The notes: generated from the sequence alone by a model not told the origin. A DNA stretch of 41,511 nt from a virus (IMGVR_UViG_3300022924_000009:1-41511); one strand, 5' to 3'. Positions 1-10,020 are shown, counted from the stretch's first letter. Numbers and translations are program-made.

Positions 1-127
1 CTGACGATGCAAAAACACTTAAGACTAAAGAGCAACAGCAACAAGAGTTTTTACAGGCGACAAGTCAGATAAGCCAAGGCGTATTTGATTTATTAGGCTC
101 TCTTTCTAATGCGTTATATCAGTCTCA
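1..127. repeat. Terminal direct repeat, copy 1 (circularity overlap)
   Basis: These 127 bases are identical to positions 41385-41511. The repeat lies inside the tape-measure reading frame, and joining the ends keeps that frame open. An exact overlap of 127 matches a common largest k-mer of short-read assemblers, so it most likely marks a circular contig rather than a physical terminal repeat of the virion DNA. Confidence 0.95.
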
Positions 128-818
128 ATTGAATGATATAAATAACATTTCCAAGCAGAACGATAAGAGATATAGCAAAGAAAAAGATTTAATAGAATCC
201 TCCACCCTTAGTGAGTCAGATAAAAAGGCAAAGCTTGCTATATTGGATAAAAAGAAAGCGGCCCAGGACGAGCAACTAGCAGAGAAGAAAAAGCAGGCTG
301 ATTTAGCGGCAGCTCGTAGGGATAGAGCCATTAAAGTAGCTCAGATTATAGCCAATACAGCCATTGCCGTGCTTGCTCAGCTCTCTATTCCAGGTGCTGG
401 CTTCGGGTTGGCTGCTGCTGCTGCTGCCGTAGGAGCCTTGCAGTTGGCTACATTGCTGGCTACCCCATTACCGTCATACGAGCACGGGGGGTTGGTGCCC
501 GAATCGGGTCCGGCCCGCGTATCAGAGAAAGGAAGGGAACTTGTATTTGAACCAGACGGTACTGTATGGCAAACTCCTGACCAGGAAAGTATCGTACATT
601 TGAATAAAGGCGCCCGCGTATTACCTCACCCCGCTACTGAGCGCTACATGGCCAACCAAACACTATCATCTCAGGTGCTTGCTAATAGCGGAATGGATGT
701 TAATAAAATAAATGCAAACGCTGATAGAAACGCCGACAAGGTAGTGAAAGCAATGGGGCGTAAGGCTCCTATAGTTACCGAAAGAAACGGTATTAAAATT
801 TATAAAACAGCTAGCTAA
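1..818 (+). CDS. Tail tape-measure protein, C-terminal part (gene continues from 41511)
   Basis: This is the 3' end of the gene that starts at 39080; the codon phase matches exactly across the circular junction, giving a protein of about 1,040 residues. The part here has a charged coiled-coil stretch rich in K, E, D and A, then a hydrophobic Ala/Gly-rich segment (IPGAGFGLAAAAAAVGAL), then a globular end with a GGLVPESGPARVSEKGRE motif. That order is typical of tape-measure C-termini in siphoviruses. In this family the protein sets tail length and helps DNA pass the host envelope. The TAA stop is 2 bases before the next tail gene. Size, composition and position between capsid/tail-tube and tail-tip genes make the call firm. 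Confidence 0.9.
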   Translation, partial: DDAKTLKTKEQQQQEFLQATSQISQGVFDLLGSLSNALYQSQLNDINNISKQNDKRYSKEKDLIESSTLSESDKKAKLAILDKKKAAQDEQLAEKKKQADLAAARRDRAIKVAQIIANTAIAVLAQLSIPGAGFGLAAAAAAVGALQLATLLATPLPSYEHGGLVPESGPARVSEKGRELVFEPDGTVWQTPDQESIVHLNKGARVLPHPATERYMANQTLSSQVLANSGMDVNKINANADRNADKVVKAMGRKAPIVTERNGIKIYKTAS

Positions 819-820
819 TT

Positions 821-2872
821 ATGCCAGTATTACCGGATCTTAAATTTGAAATTATATACGATGCTGAGCCATATAGTATAAAGTTTGCTCCCATCGGATG
901 GGACAAGCTTAACAAGGCGGGTGAGCTAGATGATTTTTATTTGACTGTATACGAAAAAATAAACAGTGAGCTCCGGTTTGTTTATGACGGGGCTGACTTA
1001 CTGCGTCGTATTATGTACAGTAAAGGTGCCAACGCAAAGGCGCTGGTGCGTATAAGTAAACGCGATGTAATCACTAATGAATACAAGATAAGGATTAGGC
1101 AGAATGTGGATTTTCAGAAATTCTCCGACATCAACGGAGTGGTTACGGTTGGGTTCCTGGAAAAAAGTGTTACCGCGAACATACGAACCTATTCCGATGT
1201 GCAGTATTCTATTCCTGTTGGGGATAATGCGATAGCTATGAACATTGGCGGCATTGGGGTTGATGAGCTTGTAAGATGGGTTGGCGGGGGTGTTGAAATG
1301 GATGTGGCTGGTACTGGAGATGTATTTGCTCCATCTCTTGACATTATCGAAAACACAACCAGTGACGACATAGTAGAGGTGTTGTCTAATTACAATGAGT
1401 ACACCGGGCCACTATCGGATTTGGATTATCCGGATGACTTTGCTATTAAAAATGTATCATTAAATCCGATCCTTGCTAGGTTTAAAGGTAGCGCACAGGT
1501 TAGATCTGGCGGGGCGTTTCCTCCTTACACAGTAGATTTTTTTATTTATGATACCGATGGCAATAAGTATTATTTAAATGAAAACATTGTACTGGTAGAC
1601 GATCCGGATTCCGATGTTAAGATTGCATATGGAGAGTTCGACATCAATATAACAATGCAGCCAGGTGTCAAGTATACTTTTGTAGTTAATCCACCTCCTG
1701 CGCTAGGATCTCAGTTTTTAGATTCCGTAGATCTATCTATAAGTTACCAAACCTACACCACAGACTATACTGTAAAAGGCTTGCGTGCAATTGACTTATA
1801 CAAGGCCTTACTGGGTAAAATGAATCCAAATTCAAACCTTACTATCAGCGCTCCGGTGCTTGAAAGCGGATTGGGCAACAGGATTGTAATAGCAGGAGGT
1901 GACAATGTCAGAGGTATAGAAGGCGCTGCAATTCAAACCTCTTTCCGTGAGTTCATGGAAACGTTTAAGCCGCAATTGTTTTGCAGCCAGATAATAAATG
2001 AAGATGAGTCAATAAAGCTTGATGTATTTGGAGAAATACAGTACAATAAAGATAAGTTTTGCGGTACACTCGGGACTGTTAAAGATGCAAATTACCAGTC
2101 AATAACAGAAGATTATGCGGGCGGCATAAAGGTAGGGTATCCCGATAATTCATACGATACCAATAACGGTAAAGACGAAACTAATACAGAGGTATACCGG
2201 ACCGTGCAGGACTCGCTGGCTGTAAATACCATAGAATTAATATCTACATACAGGGCCGATCCACGTGGAGTTGACCAGTTGCTTATTCAGTACCGTACAG
2301 ACAAGACTAAGGATAATACAGGCGATAAACAGAATTTCCAATTTGTAATTAATGAAGAGCCAAACGAAGAGGACGGTCTGTACCATCTCACGGGTCCTGA
2401 AGCGTTCAAAGAAGTAACCGGTACCAGCGCACTGGGTAGAATATACAATTTGGAATTAGCTCCAATATTTATGTTCTTAAGAAACAGCGCGCGTATAGCT
2501 GTTCAGTTTGCTATTGAGAAAATAGGAACTGTAAACTTTCAAAGCTCTAAAAAGAATGCAGAGTTAAGGATGGTTAAATTCGATGACACAGTAATATCTG
2601 AAAAAATGTCAGTAAGCTATGACCAAATGAACCCGCCGCTTTACCTGCCGATCAAATGCACATTTACAGCCATAATGACCGATGATAAGTATGATGCGAT
2701 AATAGGAAGTGTCACATCTAGAGGCGGTTATATTACTTATGTGGATAGAGGATTAACGATTAAGGCGTTTTTAGTGGCTTATTCGTATAATTTAACTCAA
2801 AATAACATCAAAGAATTTACGGTATATTTGCACCCCAAAACAGATTTAACTAAATTGTTCAACCTAAAATAA
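821..2872 (+). CDS. Tail-associated structural protein (distal tail / tail hub candidate)
   Basis: The 683-residue protein is encoded 2 bases after the tape-measure stop, where siphoviruses place the distal tail and hub proteins. I see no catalytic motif. It is rich in beta-prone segments with short Asp/Asn/Gly turns, as expected for a virion beta protein, and has no signal peptide or membrane segment. The N-terminal part (about residues 1-130) looks like a compact domain, followed by a long middle region and a C-terminal beta region. The structural role is inferred from position and composition; the precise identity (Dit-like, Tal-like or a Bacteroidota-specific hub) cannot be decided by eye. 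Confidence 0.65.
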   Translation: MPVLPDLKFEIIYDAEPYSIKFAPIGWDKLNKAGELDDFYLTVYEKINSELRFVYDGADLLRRIMYSKGANAKALVRISKRDVITNEYKIRIRQNVDFQKFSDINGVVTVGFLEKSVTANIRTYSDVQYSIPVGDNAIAMNIGGIGVDELVRWVGGGVEMDVAGTGDVFAPSLDIIENTTSDDIVEVLSNYNEYTGPLSDLDYPDDFAIKNVSLNPILARFKGSAQVRSGGAFPPYTVDFFIYDTDGNKYYLNENIVLVDDPDSDVKIAYGEFDINITMQPGVKYTFVVNPPPALGSQFLDSVDLSISYQTYTTDYTVKGLRAIDLYKALLGKMNPNSNLTISAPVLESGLGNRIVIAGGDNVRGIEGAAIQTSFREFMETFKPQLFCSQIINEDESIKLDVFGEIQYNKDKFCGTLGTVKDANYQSITEDYAGGIKVGYPDNSYDTNNGKDETNTEVYRTVQDSLAVNTIELISTYRADPRGVDQLLIQYRTDKTKDNTGDKQNFQFVINEEPNEEDGLYHLTGPEAFKEVTGTSALGRIYNLELAPIFMFLRNSARIAVQFAIEKIGTVNFQSSKKNAELRMVKFDDTVISEKMSVSYDQMNPPLYLPIKCTFTAIMTDDKYDAIIGSVTSRGGYITYVDRGLTIKAFLVAYSYNLTQNNIKEFTVYLHPKTDLTKLFNLK

Positions 2873-2888
2873 ACTTCACTCTTAGTAT

Positions 2889-4673
2889 ATGTTTGAAATA
2901 AATCCACTTAATCCCCTTAAAATGGTTCCGGTCCTTGAGTGGGATACAGAAATGTACCAGACTATACCATTTGATAAGGGATTGCAGGAGGAGCAAACAA
3001 GATTAGAATATTCTGATCCTAAGAAATACTATCAAAAGTTCATATTAAAGGATGACATACGCATACAAATACTTTCTACATATACCGATCTTTACGCAGA
3101 GGTAAGAAAGTGCTGCGATGACAGTCCAGGGTGCACGCCTGAAGTCGTACAGGAGCCTGAAGTCGTAGATACAATGTCTGAAATTACAGGTAATAATAGC
3201 ACGTGTTTTGAACTTGTTATTGACTGTCTGCCGCTTGGTGTTGGCAAATTCGATTTGCACGTTTTTTATACAGATGAAAACGAAGTACTACAGGAGTGGG
3301 TTTCTGAACCGTTTCAGACCGCAAATGAGTGGCCTAAAACAAGGTGCATAGAATACACGGACAGCCGTAATGATGGCTTTATTTTTCAGCATAAAATAAA
3401 CGATACAAATCCATTCGTTGGGTTAATCAGAGTAGAATCTGACATCATAGGATTTAAACCTTCCTCTATTGATGAAATTTATGCCGATCAAGTTCACAAT
3501 GTAACAGTAGTGAATGGTGTAGCGTTCAGGCAATTTGATTTTGTAGCTGGTGGTGATGGTGAAACTATACCAGATTACCGTCTTGATCAAATAAACAGGA
3601 TTATGCTCCTTAATCAGGTTAAATACGATGGGGAATATTATACCAAATCAGAAGGCGCTCAGTGGGAGGAAGTTTCCAGGAATCCAGGCGAACGGTTCAG
3701 TGTTCAAAAAATATCTATTACAGAGTCTTTTAATAATTTCCAATATCAATTATCTACATCAGGCATAGGTGGGGAAACCATGGCAATACAGGATACACTG
3801 AGGTTTATTGATAACAACACAGGCAGCATAGTTGTCAATAACAAATTTAAAAAATACACCCTGCACAGGTACATATCAATTTACAATGCTGCCGGTGCAA
3901 GCTTTATAATTACCGCGCAGGCTACGTCAGTTGACGGAATTGGAGACATGCCTTTGCAGAGTTTTACAATAGAAGGAGAGACCATACGTCATTGGCGTTT
4001 GGAGTGGCCCTTTGACCGACCTAAAACATATACAATCACATGGCCTGCAGGCATTGTGCTTACTATTTTTGTGGGTTACGAATATCAAGATAAAGTCTTC
4101 ACTGGCGGAAGTGGCACGGCTGTAACTGGCGGCAGAATTAGATCTGTAGCTGCGTATCACGGCACCCCTGAGGAATTTGAACTTGATTTTGATACCGATA
4201 CCGGACTGGGTATTGTCGGAGGACCTTATGAAAAATGTGCAGTGTGCGACGGTCAACATGGTACGCCAGATCTAAGGGACAAGATGCTGATCGGTACAGA
4301 TGGGTTAACTGATCTTGTTGATAAGCCTGTAAACACTACAGGCGGCTCATGGTTCAAACAAATACTGTTGAATAACTTGCCTATATTTTCTTTAAAAATG
4401 TTTGGCGCACATCTTTCTGGTACTCCTGCTACGATTCAATCGCCATTTATACCTCTTGCTGCAAATGACGTCACTTCGGTAGATGGTAAAGGATACTCTG
4501 CTGACGATCAATATAGGATGGGTAAGGCGGTAGATTCTGAGCCCTCACTTGGTAGAACCAGTAAGATAGGTGGTACAAACGGAGATGGCACCAATGCTCC
4601 AGGTGTAGCGCTTGCAAACTTTAACGTTCAAGGCAAGTATTATAGAATTATTTTCTGGAAACAGATCGCATAA
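2889..4673 (+). CDS. Tail tip / minor tail structural protein
   Basis: The 594-residue protein lies in the tail module between a hub-like protein and a fibre. The N-terminus holds several cysteines in a short stretch (near residues 77-85: CC, then C after five residues), and another CxxC (CAVCDG) occurs near residue 452. These could bind metal or form a disulfide in the virion. The rest is beta-rich with aromatic residues and no catalytic signature, signal peptide or membrane segment. I do not recognise a named family. Its place before the fibre gene suggests a baseplate or adhesin-attachment component, but that is inference. Confidence 0.6.
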   Translation: MFEINPLNPLKMVPVLEWDTEMYQTIPFDKGLQEEQTRLEYSDPKKYYQKFILKDDIRIQILSTYTDLYAEVRKCCDDSPGCTPEVVQEPEVVDTMSEITGNNSTCFELVIDCLPLGVGKFDLHVFYTDENEVLQEWVSEPFQTANEWPKTRCIEYTDSRNDGFIFQHKINDTNPFVGLIRVESDIIGFKPSSIDEIYADQVHNVTVVNGVAFRQFDFVAGGDGETIPDYRLDQINRIMLLNQVKYDGEYYTKSEGAQWEEVSRNPGERFSVQKISITESFNNFQYQLSTSGIGGETMAIQDTLRFIDNNTGSIVVNNKFKKYTLHRYISIYNAAGASFIITAQATSVDGIGDMPLQSFTIEGETIRHWRLEWPFDRPKTYTITWPAGIVLTIFVGYEYQDKVFTGGSGTAVTGGRIRSVAAYHGTPEEFELDFDTDTGLGIVGGPYEKCAVCDGQHGTPDLRDKMLIGTDGLTDLVDKPVNTTGGSWFKQILLNNLPIFSLKMFGAHLSGTPATIQSPFIPLAANDVTSVDGKGYSADDQYRMGKAVDSEPSLGRTSKIGGTNGDGTNAPGVALANFNVQGKYYRIIFWKQIA

Positions 4674-4707
4674 AGCCGGTAGTAAAAATAGATAGCACAA
4701 AATTATT

Positions 4708-7245
4708 ATGACATTAACCGAACTTGTAATTGAAAAAATAAGAGCACTAAGGAGTGGTGTAGCCATTTTGATTAGTGGTAAATTTCGCTATGACGTTACC
4801 AATACTTTCGACAACCCCCGCGACATACCGGACATGGAGACGGTTCAGAATCTTATCGAAGAGAGTGGAGGCGGTGTAGATACAGCCAGACTTGACCCTG
4901 TAACGCCAGGCCTTATTGACGGGCAAAGCAGGACAGAAAAATTACTTGACGAAGTTAAGACGTGGGAAAATGACTCCTACGCCAACGGCACAGACATTGC
5001 AGATAAAGACTTATTGCTTGCTGGCACCCCTGGCGATTGGGTAGATGGTCATTTTACTGGTAGCACGCTTACCTCGGAGCCTGGGCAATGGTTTCCCGGG
5101 AAAGATTTAACTGAAAATGCGTGGTATATGCATTTTTGTGTTACCGAAAATAGCTGGTATCGCAGCCCCCTTACTCAAGGACTGATAGACGCTTATACAA
5201 AATCGGAAGCCGATGCAAATTTCTTGCAAGTTGACGGGGGTAACGACATGACCGGCCCTGTCAATGTGAATAACCAGGAGTTAAGAAAGGTTCAAAACAT
5301 AAAAGACTCCGCACTTGTTTCAGCAATAGAGATCAGCACACTATCCAGGCACTTTAAAGATATTGCCGGGAATGTTGTTGCGTCCATTACAAGTATTATA
5401 AACGGGTGGACACTTATAAATACAGACGGTTGGGGCGGAAGCTTTACAGTTAACAGTAATACGGCAAACCGTACTTATCCTATGCAAGATAAGAACTATA
5501 CGGCTGTTGCTGATACGGCTGATATTGCTGCCGCAATCACTACTTTAAAGGGGGGGGTGCCATCTCCTGGTGACACTCTTAACAAACTTTACAATCTCAT
5601 TATTGATCAAGGAACTTTCGTAGGAGGTTTCGATGCGAGCTTTGGAGCATTGCCAACAACTGGTAGTGGAACAAGCGGAGCAATAGACAAAGGCGATTAC
5701 TGGAAAGTAACGGTGGCCGGAACCATCACAGGCTTATCGCCTAATGCCGATTTAAAACCGGGGGATGTGTTGTACGCTGCTATTTCAGGGGCTTCTGTTG
5801 CTGCCGACTTTTTCGCTATTCAAGGCAACATAGACCAAGCGACAAGTTCAGTATTGGGTATTGTAAAATTATATTCCAATCTATCAGCAAGCAATACAGA
5901 CGGCTCTGTAACTCAGGCGGCAATGGTTACAGCCTTGTCAGCTTATGCAACTAAAACAGGTGCTGAAACACTGACCAATAAAACACTAACCTCGCCTATT
6001 ATAAACGTCGGTAGTGATGCTACAGGTGATATTTACTTCAGAGATTCAGGAGCGCTATTACAAAGGCTTGCGGCGGGGGCCGCAAATACCGTTCTTTCTA
6101 TTGCTTCTGGACTTCCATCTTGGCAAACCATAGCCTCTTTGTTGGGTTTTACCCCTGCCAAATCAATGACAGTAACAGCTGTCAAAACTGCAAACTACAC
6201 CGCAGCACCTGAAGAGATAGTAAGAGTTGATTCTACAGCGGGCAATATCACTATTACTTTACCTACGGCACCAGCTGACAAAACAAAAGTAACGATATTG
6301 CAAGTAGTTAAAGGCACAGGCTTTTCTGTGACGGCTCAGTGTGCTGGTTCCGATGTATTGAATAGGCCAACAGGTGCAACAAGTACAACGATAACATTAT
6401 TAGCTGAGGCTAAAACATTTGAATACAAAGCTTCTGATTCTACATGGTCTATTACTTCTTCGAATCACGCATTAAGTCAATTAGATTTGAGATTTGAAGC
6501 CCTTGCTAATAAGGCAACCGATTTTACGACAAAAAATAATACATTATATCCAAGCGTTCAAGCTGTAGAAGACAGGTTAAACCAAATAACAAACCCTATA
6601 TTTTTCGATGATTTCTATAATATTAATTTATGGAGGAATACAGGCATTAATGCTGGAGGACCGATTGGAGCAGTTGAAACTACAGGAGAAAGAGGTGTAA
6701 CGGCATTAACTACAGGAACTAGTGCATCCGGCTCAGGTTCAATTAGTCGTACTTCTAATACTACTAATACTACTTTATTAGGTCTATATGCTTTGGAATT
6801 TGGAGCAAAGGCTAGAATCGATAATCTATCAACATCAACAAATGAATACCTTGTATTTATTGGATTCTGTAGTGTGGCAAATCTTATAACAGGCAATGCT
6901 GTTGGATTTTATTACGACAGAGCGACGGATGGTGATTTTTGGACAGTTTATACAAGAAACGGGGGCGTTACTACTAAAACGGTAACATCAATTCCAATAA
7001 CCATAAACACTCAATACAAATTTAAATGCGTAATTAATGCTGCCGGTACTTCTGTTCAATTCTATATAGCCACTAGCGCAACGGGTGCATATACTCTAGT
7101 TGCTACACATACAACCAATATCCCTAATTCTAGCAATTCTATTTCGCCTACAATATTTAATACAAAGACAGTAGGAACAACAGCAAGACTTTTATATCTT
7201 GATTACTGGTATGATTTTGCAATAATGGTAAATAGAACAGTATGA
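4708..7245 (+). CDS. Tail fibre protein with lectin-like C-terminus
   Basis: The 845-residue protein shows typical fibre features. A YTKSEADANFLQVDGG-type motif near residue 170 leads into a DMTGPVNVN segment, common at fibre attachment and repeat regions. Central parts are low-complexity and Thr/Ala/Ser/Asn-rich (TKTGAETLTNKTLTSPI). The last 200 or so residues (from about 630) form a predicted beta sandwich with alternating Gly/Ser/Thr and aromatic residues, resembling concanavalin A/laminin G-like carbohydrate-binding folds. A 4-base overlap (ATGA) couples it to the next small gene. The role, host-surface binding, is inferred from these family features and the tail-module position. Confidence 0.75.
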   Translation: MTLTELVIEKIRALRSGVAILISGKFRYDVTNTFDNPRDIPDMETVQNLIEESGGGVDTARLDPVTPGLIDGQSRTEKLLDEVKTWENDSYANGTDIADKDLLLAGTPGDWVDGHFTGSTLTSEPGQWFPGKDLTENAWYMHFCVTENSWYRSPLTQGLIDAYTKSEADANFLQVDGGNDMTGPVNVNNQELRKVQNIKDSALVSAIEISTLSRHFKDIAGNVVASITSIINGWTLINTDGWGGSFTVNSNTANRTYPMQDKNYTAVADTADIAAAITTLKGGVPSPGDTLNKLYNLIIDQGTFVGGFDASFGALPTTGSGTSGAIDKGDYWKVTVAGTITGLSPNADLKPGDVLYAAISGASVAADFFAIQGNIDQATSSVLGIVKLYSNLSASNTDGSVTQAAMVTALSAYATKTGAETLTNKTLTSPIINVGSDATGDIYFRDSGALLQRLAAGAANTVLSIASGLPSWQTIASLLGFTPAKSMTVTAVKTANYTAAPEEIVRVDSTAGNITITLPTAPADKTKVTILQVVKGTGFSVTAQCAGSDVLNRPTGATSTTITLLAEAKTFEYKASDSTWSITSSNHALSQLDLRFEALANKATDFTTKNNTLYPSVQAVEDRLNQITNPIFFDDFYNINLWRNTGINAGGPIGAVETTGERGVTALTTGTSASGSGSISRTSNTTNTTLLGLYALEFGAKARIDNLSTSTNEYLVFIGFCSVANLITGNAVGFYYDRATDGDFWTVYTRNGGVTTKTVTSIPITINTQYKFKCVINAAGTSVQFYIATSATGAYTLVATHTTNIPNSSNSISPTIFNTKTVGTTARLLYLDYWYDFAIMVNRTV

Positions 7246-7448
7246 TAACAACAAGCGAAATATTACACTTGGAATCTGGAAGAGTGTTTGTGTGCAAAGG
7301 CTTTGAAATAACGCCGAACACTAAAGAGTTTACAGCTTTTCAAAATTCAACACCCGAAAGAATTATATTGAATAAAAATATAGTTTTTGATCGGATGTAC
7401 GCCCCTTCTATAGTCATAGAAGAAGGTGAATCCGATATTACAACGTAA
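7242..7448 (+). CDS. Small hypothetical protein in the tail fibre module
   Basis: The 68-residue ORF starts in a 4-base ATGA overlap with the fibre stop, which suggests translational coupling. The product is mixed charged and hydrophobic with no signal peptide, membrane segment or recognised motif, and ends in an acidic tail. Tight packing between fibre genes supports a real gene, perhaps a fibre chaperone or small accessory protein, but the sequence alone does not show a function. Confidence 0.55.
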   Translation: MITTSEILHLESGRVFVCKGFEITPNTKEFTAFQNSTPERIILNKNIVFDRMYAPSIVIEEGESDITT

Positions 7449-7467
7449 ACAAAACCAATTTATAACA

Positions 7468-8424
7468 ATGAAAAAGTTTATTTTATTATCACTACTATTA
7501 TTAAGTTCTGTATTTTGTAACGGACAAACTTTCACAGATTATTGGCTATTGCCTACTAATATAAAGGTTTGCGATTATGATGGTACTACAGCTTCGTATA
7601 AATTTATATCGGAGACCTTACATGCTGATACGATGCAAATGGGATACCCGTTTATAGATGGGTATGGCTATTTAACATCAGGCATGAAGTACTTCAATGA
7701 TCCGACTAGGCCTAATAATGGTATAGTGCCTTACGATTCCTTATTCTATTCTAATACATATAGTACAAATGGGAATGTTGTCTTCCCATTTGTTTATGAT
7801 AAATCACAAAGCGATGCAAGATATAAACCGTTGTCATATATCCCATCTTGGTCAGAAATAACCGGTAAACCTTCTTTGTTTAGCGGCGCCTATGCTGACC
7901 TAACAGGAAAGCCTAGTTTATTTTCTGGCTCTTATTTAGACCTTACTAATAAACCTTCTTTATTTAGTGGGTCATACACTGATTTAACTAATAAGCCAAC
8001 AATACCAACTAATACGAATCAGTTAACCAACGGATCGGGGTTTTTGACTTCGGAAGTAGACGGTAGCGTTACCAATGAAATAGAACTTCCTTCTCAAACA
8101 GGGAATAGTGGCCGCACCCTTCTAACGAATGGCACAAGCGTTAGCTGGGGTAAAAAACAGGAAACATTCTCAGGCACAACTAACGGGTCCGGTAATTATA
8201 CCGTAACATTCGCTAATGCTTATAGTGTAGCTCCAAACATACAAGCCAATATAGTAGGCGGCACCGCATTACAAAGATCAATCATAACCAGTATCACGAC
8301 AACTGGATTTACCGTAATCGTTGTTTCTCAAAACACAAACACCCTTCTAGGAATTATAAACCTTGTTTCATCAACAAGTATTGTTACAGGGGCAAATATA
8401 GACGTACTCATAACTGAAAAATAA
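7468..8424 (+). CDS. Fibre-like protein with an N-terminal Sec signal peptide and repeats
   Basis: I chose the ATG at 7468 over an upstream in-frame ATG at 7426 because it begins a textbook signal peptide (MKKFILLSLLLLSSVFCNGQ) and lies after the stop of the upstream gene at 7448. The 318-residue product has three near-identical 14-residue repeats (PSLFSGxYxDLTxK, about residues 135-176), a TNQLTNGSGF segment common in fibres of Bacteroidota phages, and a Ser/Thr/Gly-rich beta C-terminus resembling fibre tips. A Sec signal on a fibre-like protein is unexpected, because virion proteins assemble in the cytoplasm. It could be secreted by the infected cell, or its N-terminus could have come from a host surface protein. 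The Cys in VFC lacks a canonical lipobox, so type I cleavage is more likely than lipidation. The next gene begins right after the stop. Confidence 0.75.
   Translation: MKKFILLSLLLLSSVFCNGQTFTDYWLLPTNIKVCDYDGTTASYKFISETLHADTMQMGYPFIDGYGYLTSGMKYFNDPTRPNNGIVPYDSLFYSNTYSTNGNVVFPFVYDKSQSDARYKPLSYIPSWSEITGKPSLFSGAYADLTGKPSLFSGSYLDLTNKPSLFSGSYTDLTNKPTIPTNTNQLTNGSGFLTSEVDGSVTNEIELPSQTGNSGRTLLTNGTSVSWGKKQETFSGTTNGSGNYTVTFANAYSVAPNIQANIVGGTALQRSIITSITTTGFTVIVVSQNTNTLLGIINLVSSTSIVTGANIDVLITEK
7870..7995 (+). repeat. Three tandem 42-bp coding repeats
   Basis: Three in-frame 42-bp units (starting at 7870, 7912 and 7954) encode PSLFSG-x-Y-x-DLT-x-K. The copies differ at synonymous and a few variable sites, so the protein repeat is kept while the DNA has drifted. 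Such repeats can extend or shorten a fibre stalk by recombination. Confidence 0.8.
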
Positions 8425-10020
8425 ATGACACTACACACTAACTGGATTAGAAGTTCCGGCACTATGCGTTCCTCAAAGAGTGGGAATTTTAGAGGAGGTA
8501 TTTGGGAGATACAAGCTGCCAATGGTGACGATATTTGGTATCGCGTGCCGTTCTTTCCTAAAAAAGGTAATTTTATAATCATAAAATTAGGTACAACTGT
8601 CACACAGCAGGAAGATGACGAAGTATCCGGGGTAGTGATTTATGGTACATTAGATCAAAATGGCTACGAGTTAATTACCGGATTAGATGAGACTGCCGAG
8701 AACTACATTACCCGTGCTGGTATTACTGAACCTGATAAAAAGGCGGGTTGGAATAACCTCTCCAAAACTCTAAAGATGCAACCTGTTTTATATGATAAGT
8801 TGCATTTAATATATGGTCTTTGCGGGGGGTATTCAGGAGCAAATCAAATATTTAAACGTCTTAATGATGTAAACCCTCAGGCAACATTTCACAACATTGT
8901 CTCAGGTGACTACAATGAGGCAAAGGGAATTACTGGTAATGGATCAAATAAATGGATAGATCCAGGTCTAAATTTAACGGGCTTAGGATTGAGCTACCAA
9001 AACCTGTCCATGGGCTTCTATAGCAGGTCGCAAGAGGCTGCGGGGATACCTATAGGCATGACAGCTGATTCTATTTATATGGCCTTTGGACTAGGTAATA
9101 ACAACGTTGTCACCAACGTAGGATCTAGCCAGCCATGGCACACCCTTGTAGATGGGCACAATTCATTGAGATGTAACGCATCAAACCTGCGTACTTATGT
9201 AGGAGCATACGTGCGGGATCAGTTAGCGGCTCCTTCGGCTACAGCATTGACTGGGGATGTTAGTATCATGACATACGGAGGGGGTAATTATTATACAGGT
9301 GCCTGTTCTTTCTTTTATGTTTCAGACGCTCTAACCGATAGTGAACAAGCGTATTTAGATGCTGCGATTAAAACCTTGCACATTAAATTAGGCAGGAGGG
9401 AGCAAGAAAGAAATGTATTCATTGGGACATCTATTACCAAAGGTACAGCTGCTAGTTCACTGGCTCAGCGATGGAGTACACAGGTGAATGCTGCTATAGG
9501 TGGTTTCGAAGTAAACGTGGGTATTGTTGCCTCTGTATACCAGCAAACTTCACCTGTCGCAAACAGCGCACAGAACAATGGTCATAAAAGACTTGTAGCT
9601 GATATTTTGGGTCAAAATGCAACTCGCGCATTTATAGAATACAATTTAAATGACCTGAGACATAATGATGCACAATTCGATCCTGCTGTTTGGGAGTCTC
9701 AAATGACAGATGATATACAAGCGCTACTTGATTATGGCATGCCTCCTGAAAATATCTGGTTATTCTCTCCTGAATATAACGATCCTACAGGGTTCGCTTC
9801 AGCTGGCGCACCATTTAATGGCGGGTCTGTACTTAGAGAAGAACAATGGACTGACAGCTCATTTAATGTGGCTCAGGCGATGGGTGTTAATTACGGGGAC
9901 TTCTATAATGGAATGAAGGACAACGGAGGTAATTCGTTACTAGATCCAGATAAGATACATCCAAATGACACCGGGATGGGTGTGATGAAAGATATAGCTT
10001 TGGCAGCAGCCCCAGTATAA
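8425..10020 (+). CDS. Tail protein with lectin-like domain and SGNH/GDSL esterase
   Basis: The 531-residue protein has three parts. Residues 1-110 look like a virion attachment region. Residues about 165-320 resemble a concanavalin-like jelly roll, ending in FYVSDALTDSEQAYLDAAI, a segment common before esterase domains. Residues 330-531 are an SGNH hydrolase: GTSIT with the nucleophile at Ser336, YNLND with Asn409, and DKIH with the Asp509/His512 pair. SGNH enzymes remove acyl groups, often acetyl groups from polysaccharides, so this is a candidate capsule or exopolysaccharide deacetylase that aids adsorption. It starts immediately after the previous stop and is followed by a strong terminator, closing the tail module. 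Confidence 0.8.
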   Translation: MTLHTNWIRSSGTMRSSKSGNFRGGIWEIQAANGDDIWYRVPFFPKKGNFIIIKLGTTVTQQEDDEVSGVVIYGTLDQNGYELITGLDETAENYITRAGITEPDKKAGWNNLSKTLKMQPVLYDKLHLIYGLCGGYSGANQIFKRLNDVNPQATFHNIVSGDYNEAKGITGNGSNKWIDPGLNLTGLGLSYQNLSMGFYSRSQEAAGIPIGMTADSIYMAFGLGNNNVVTNVGSSQPWHTLVDGHNSLRCNASNLRTYVGAYVRDQLAAPSATALTGDVSIMTYGGGNYYTGACSFFYVSDALTDSEQAYLDAAIKTLHIKLGRREQERNVFIGTSITKGTAASSLAQRWSTQVNAAIGGFEVNVGIVASVYQQTSPVANSAQNNGHKRLVADILGQNATRAFIEYNLNDLRHNDAQFDPAVWESQMTDDIQALLDYGMPPENIWLFSPEYNDPTGFASAGAPFNGGSVLREEQWTDSSFNVAQAMGVNYGDFYNGMKDNGGNSLLDPDKIHPNDTGMGVMKDIALAAAPV

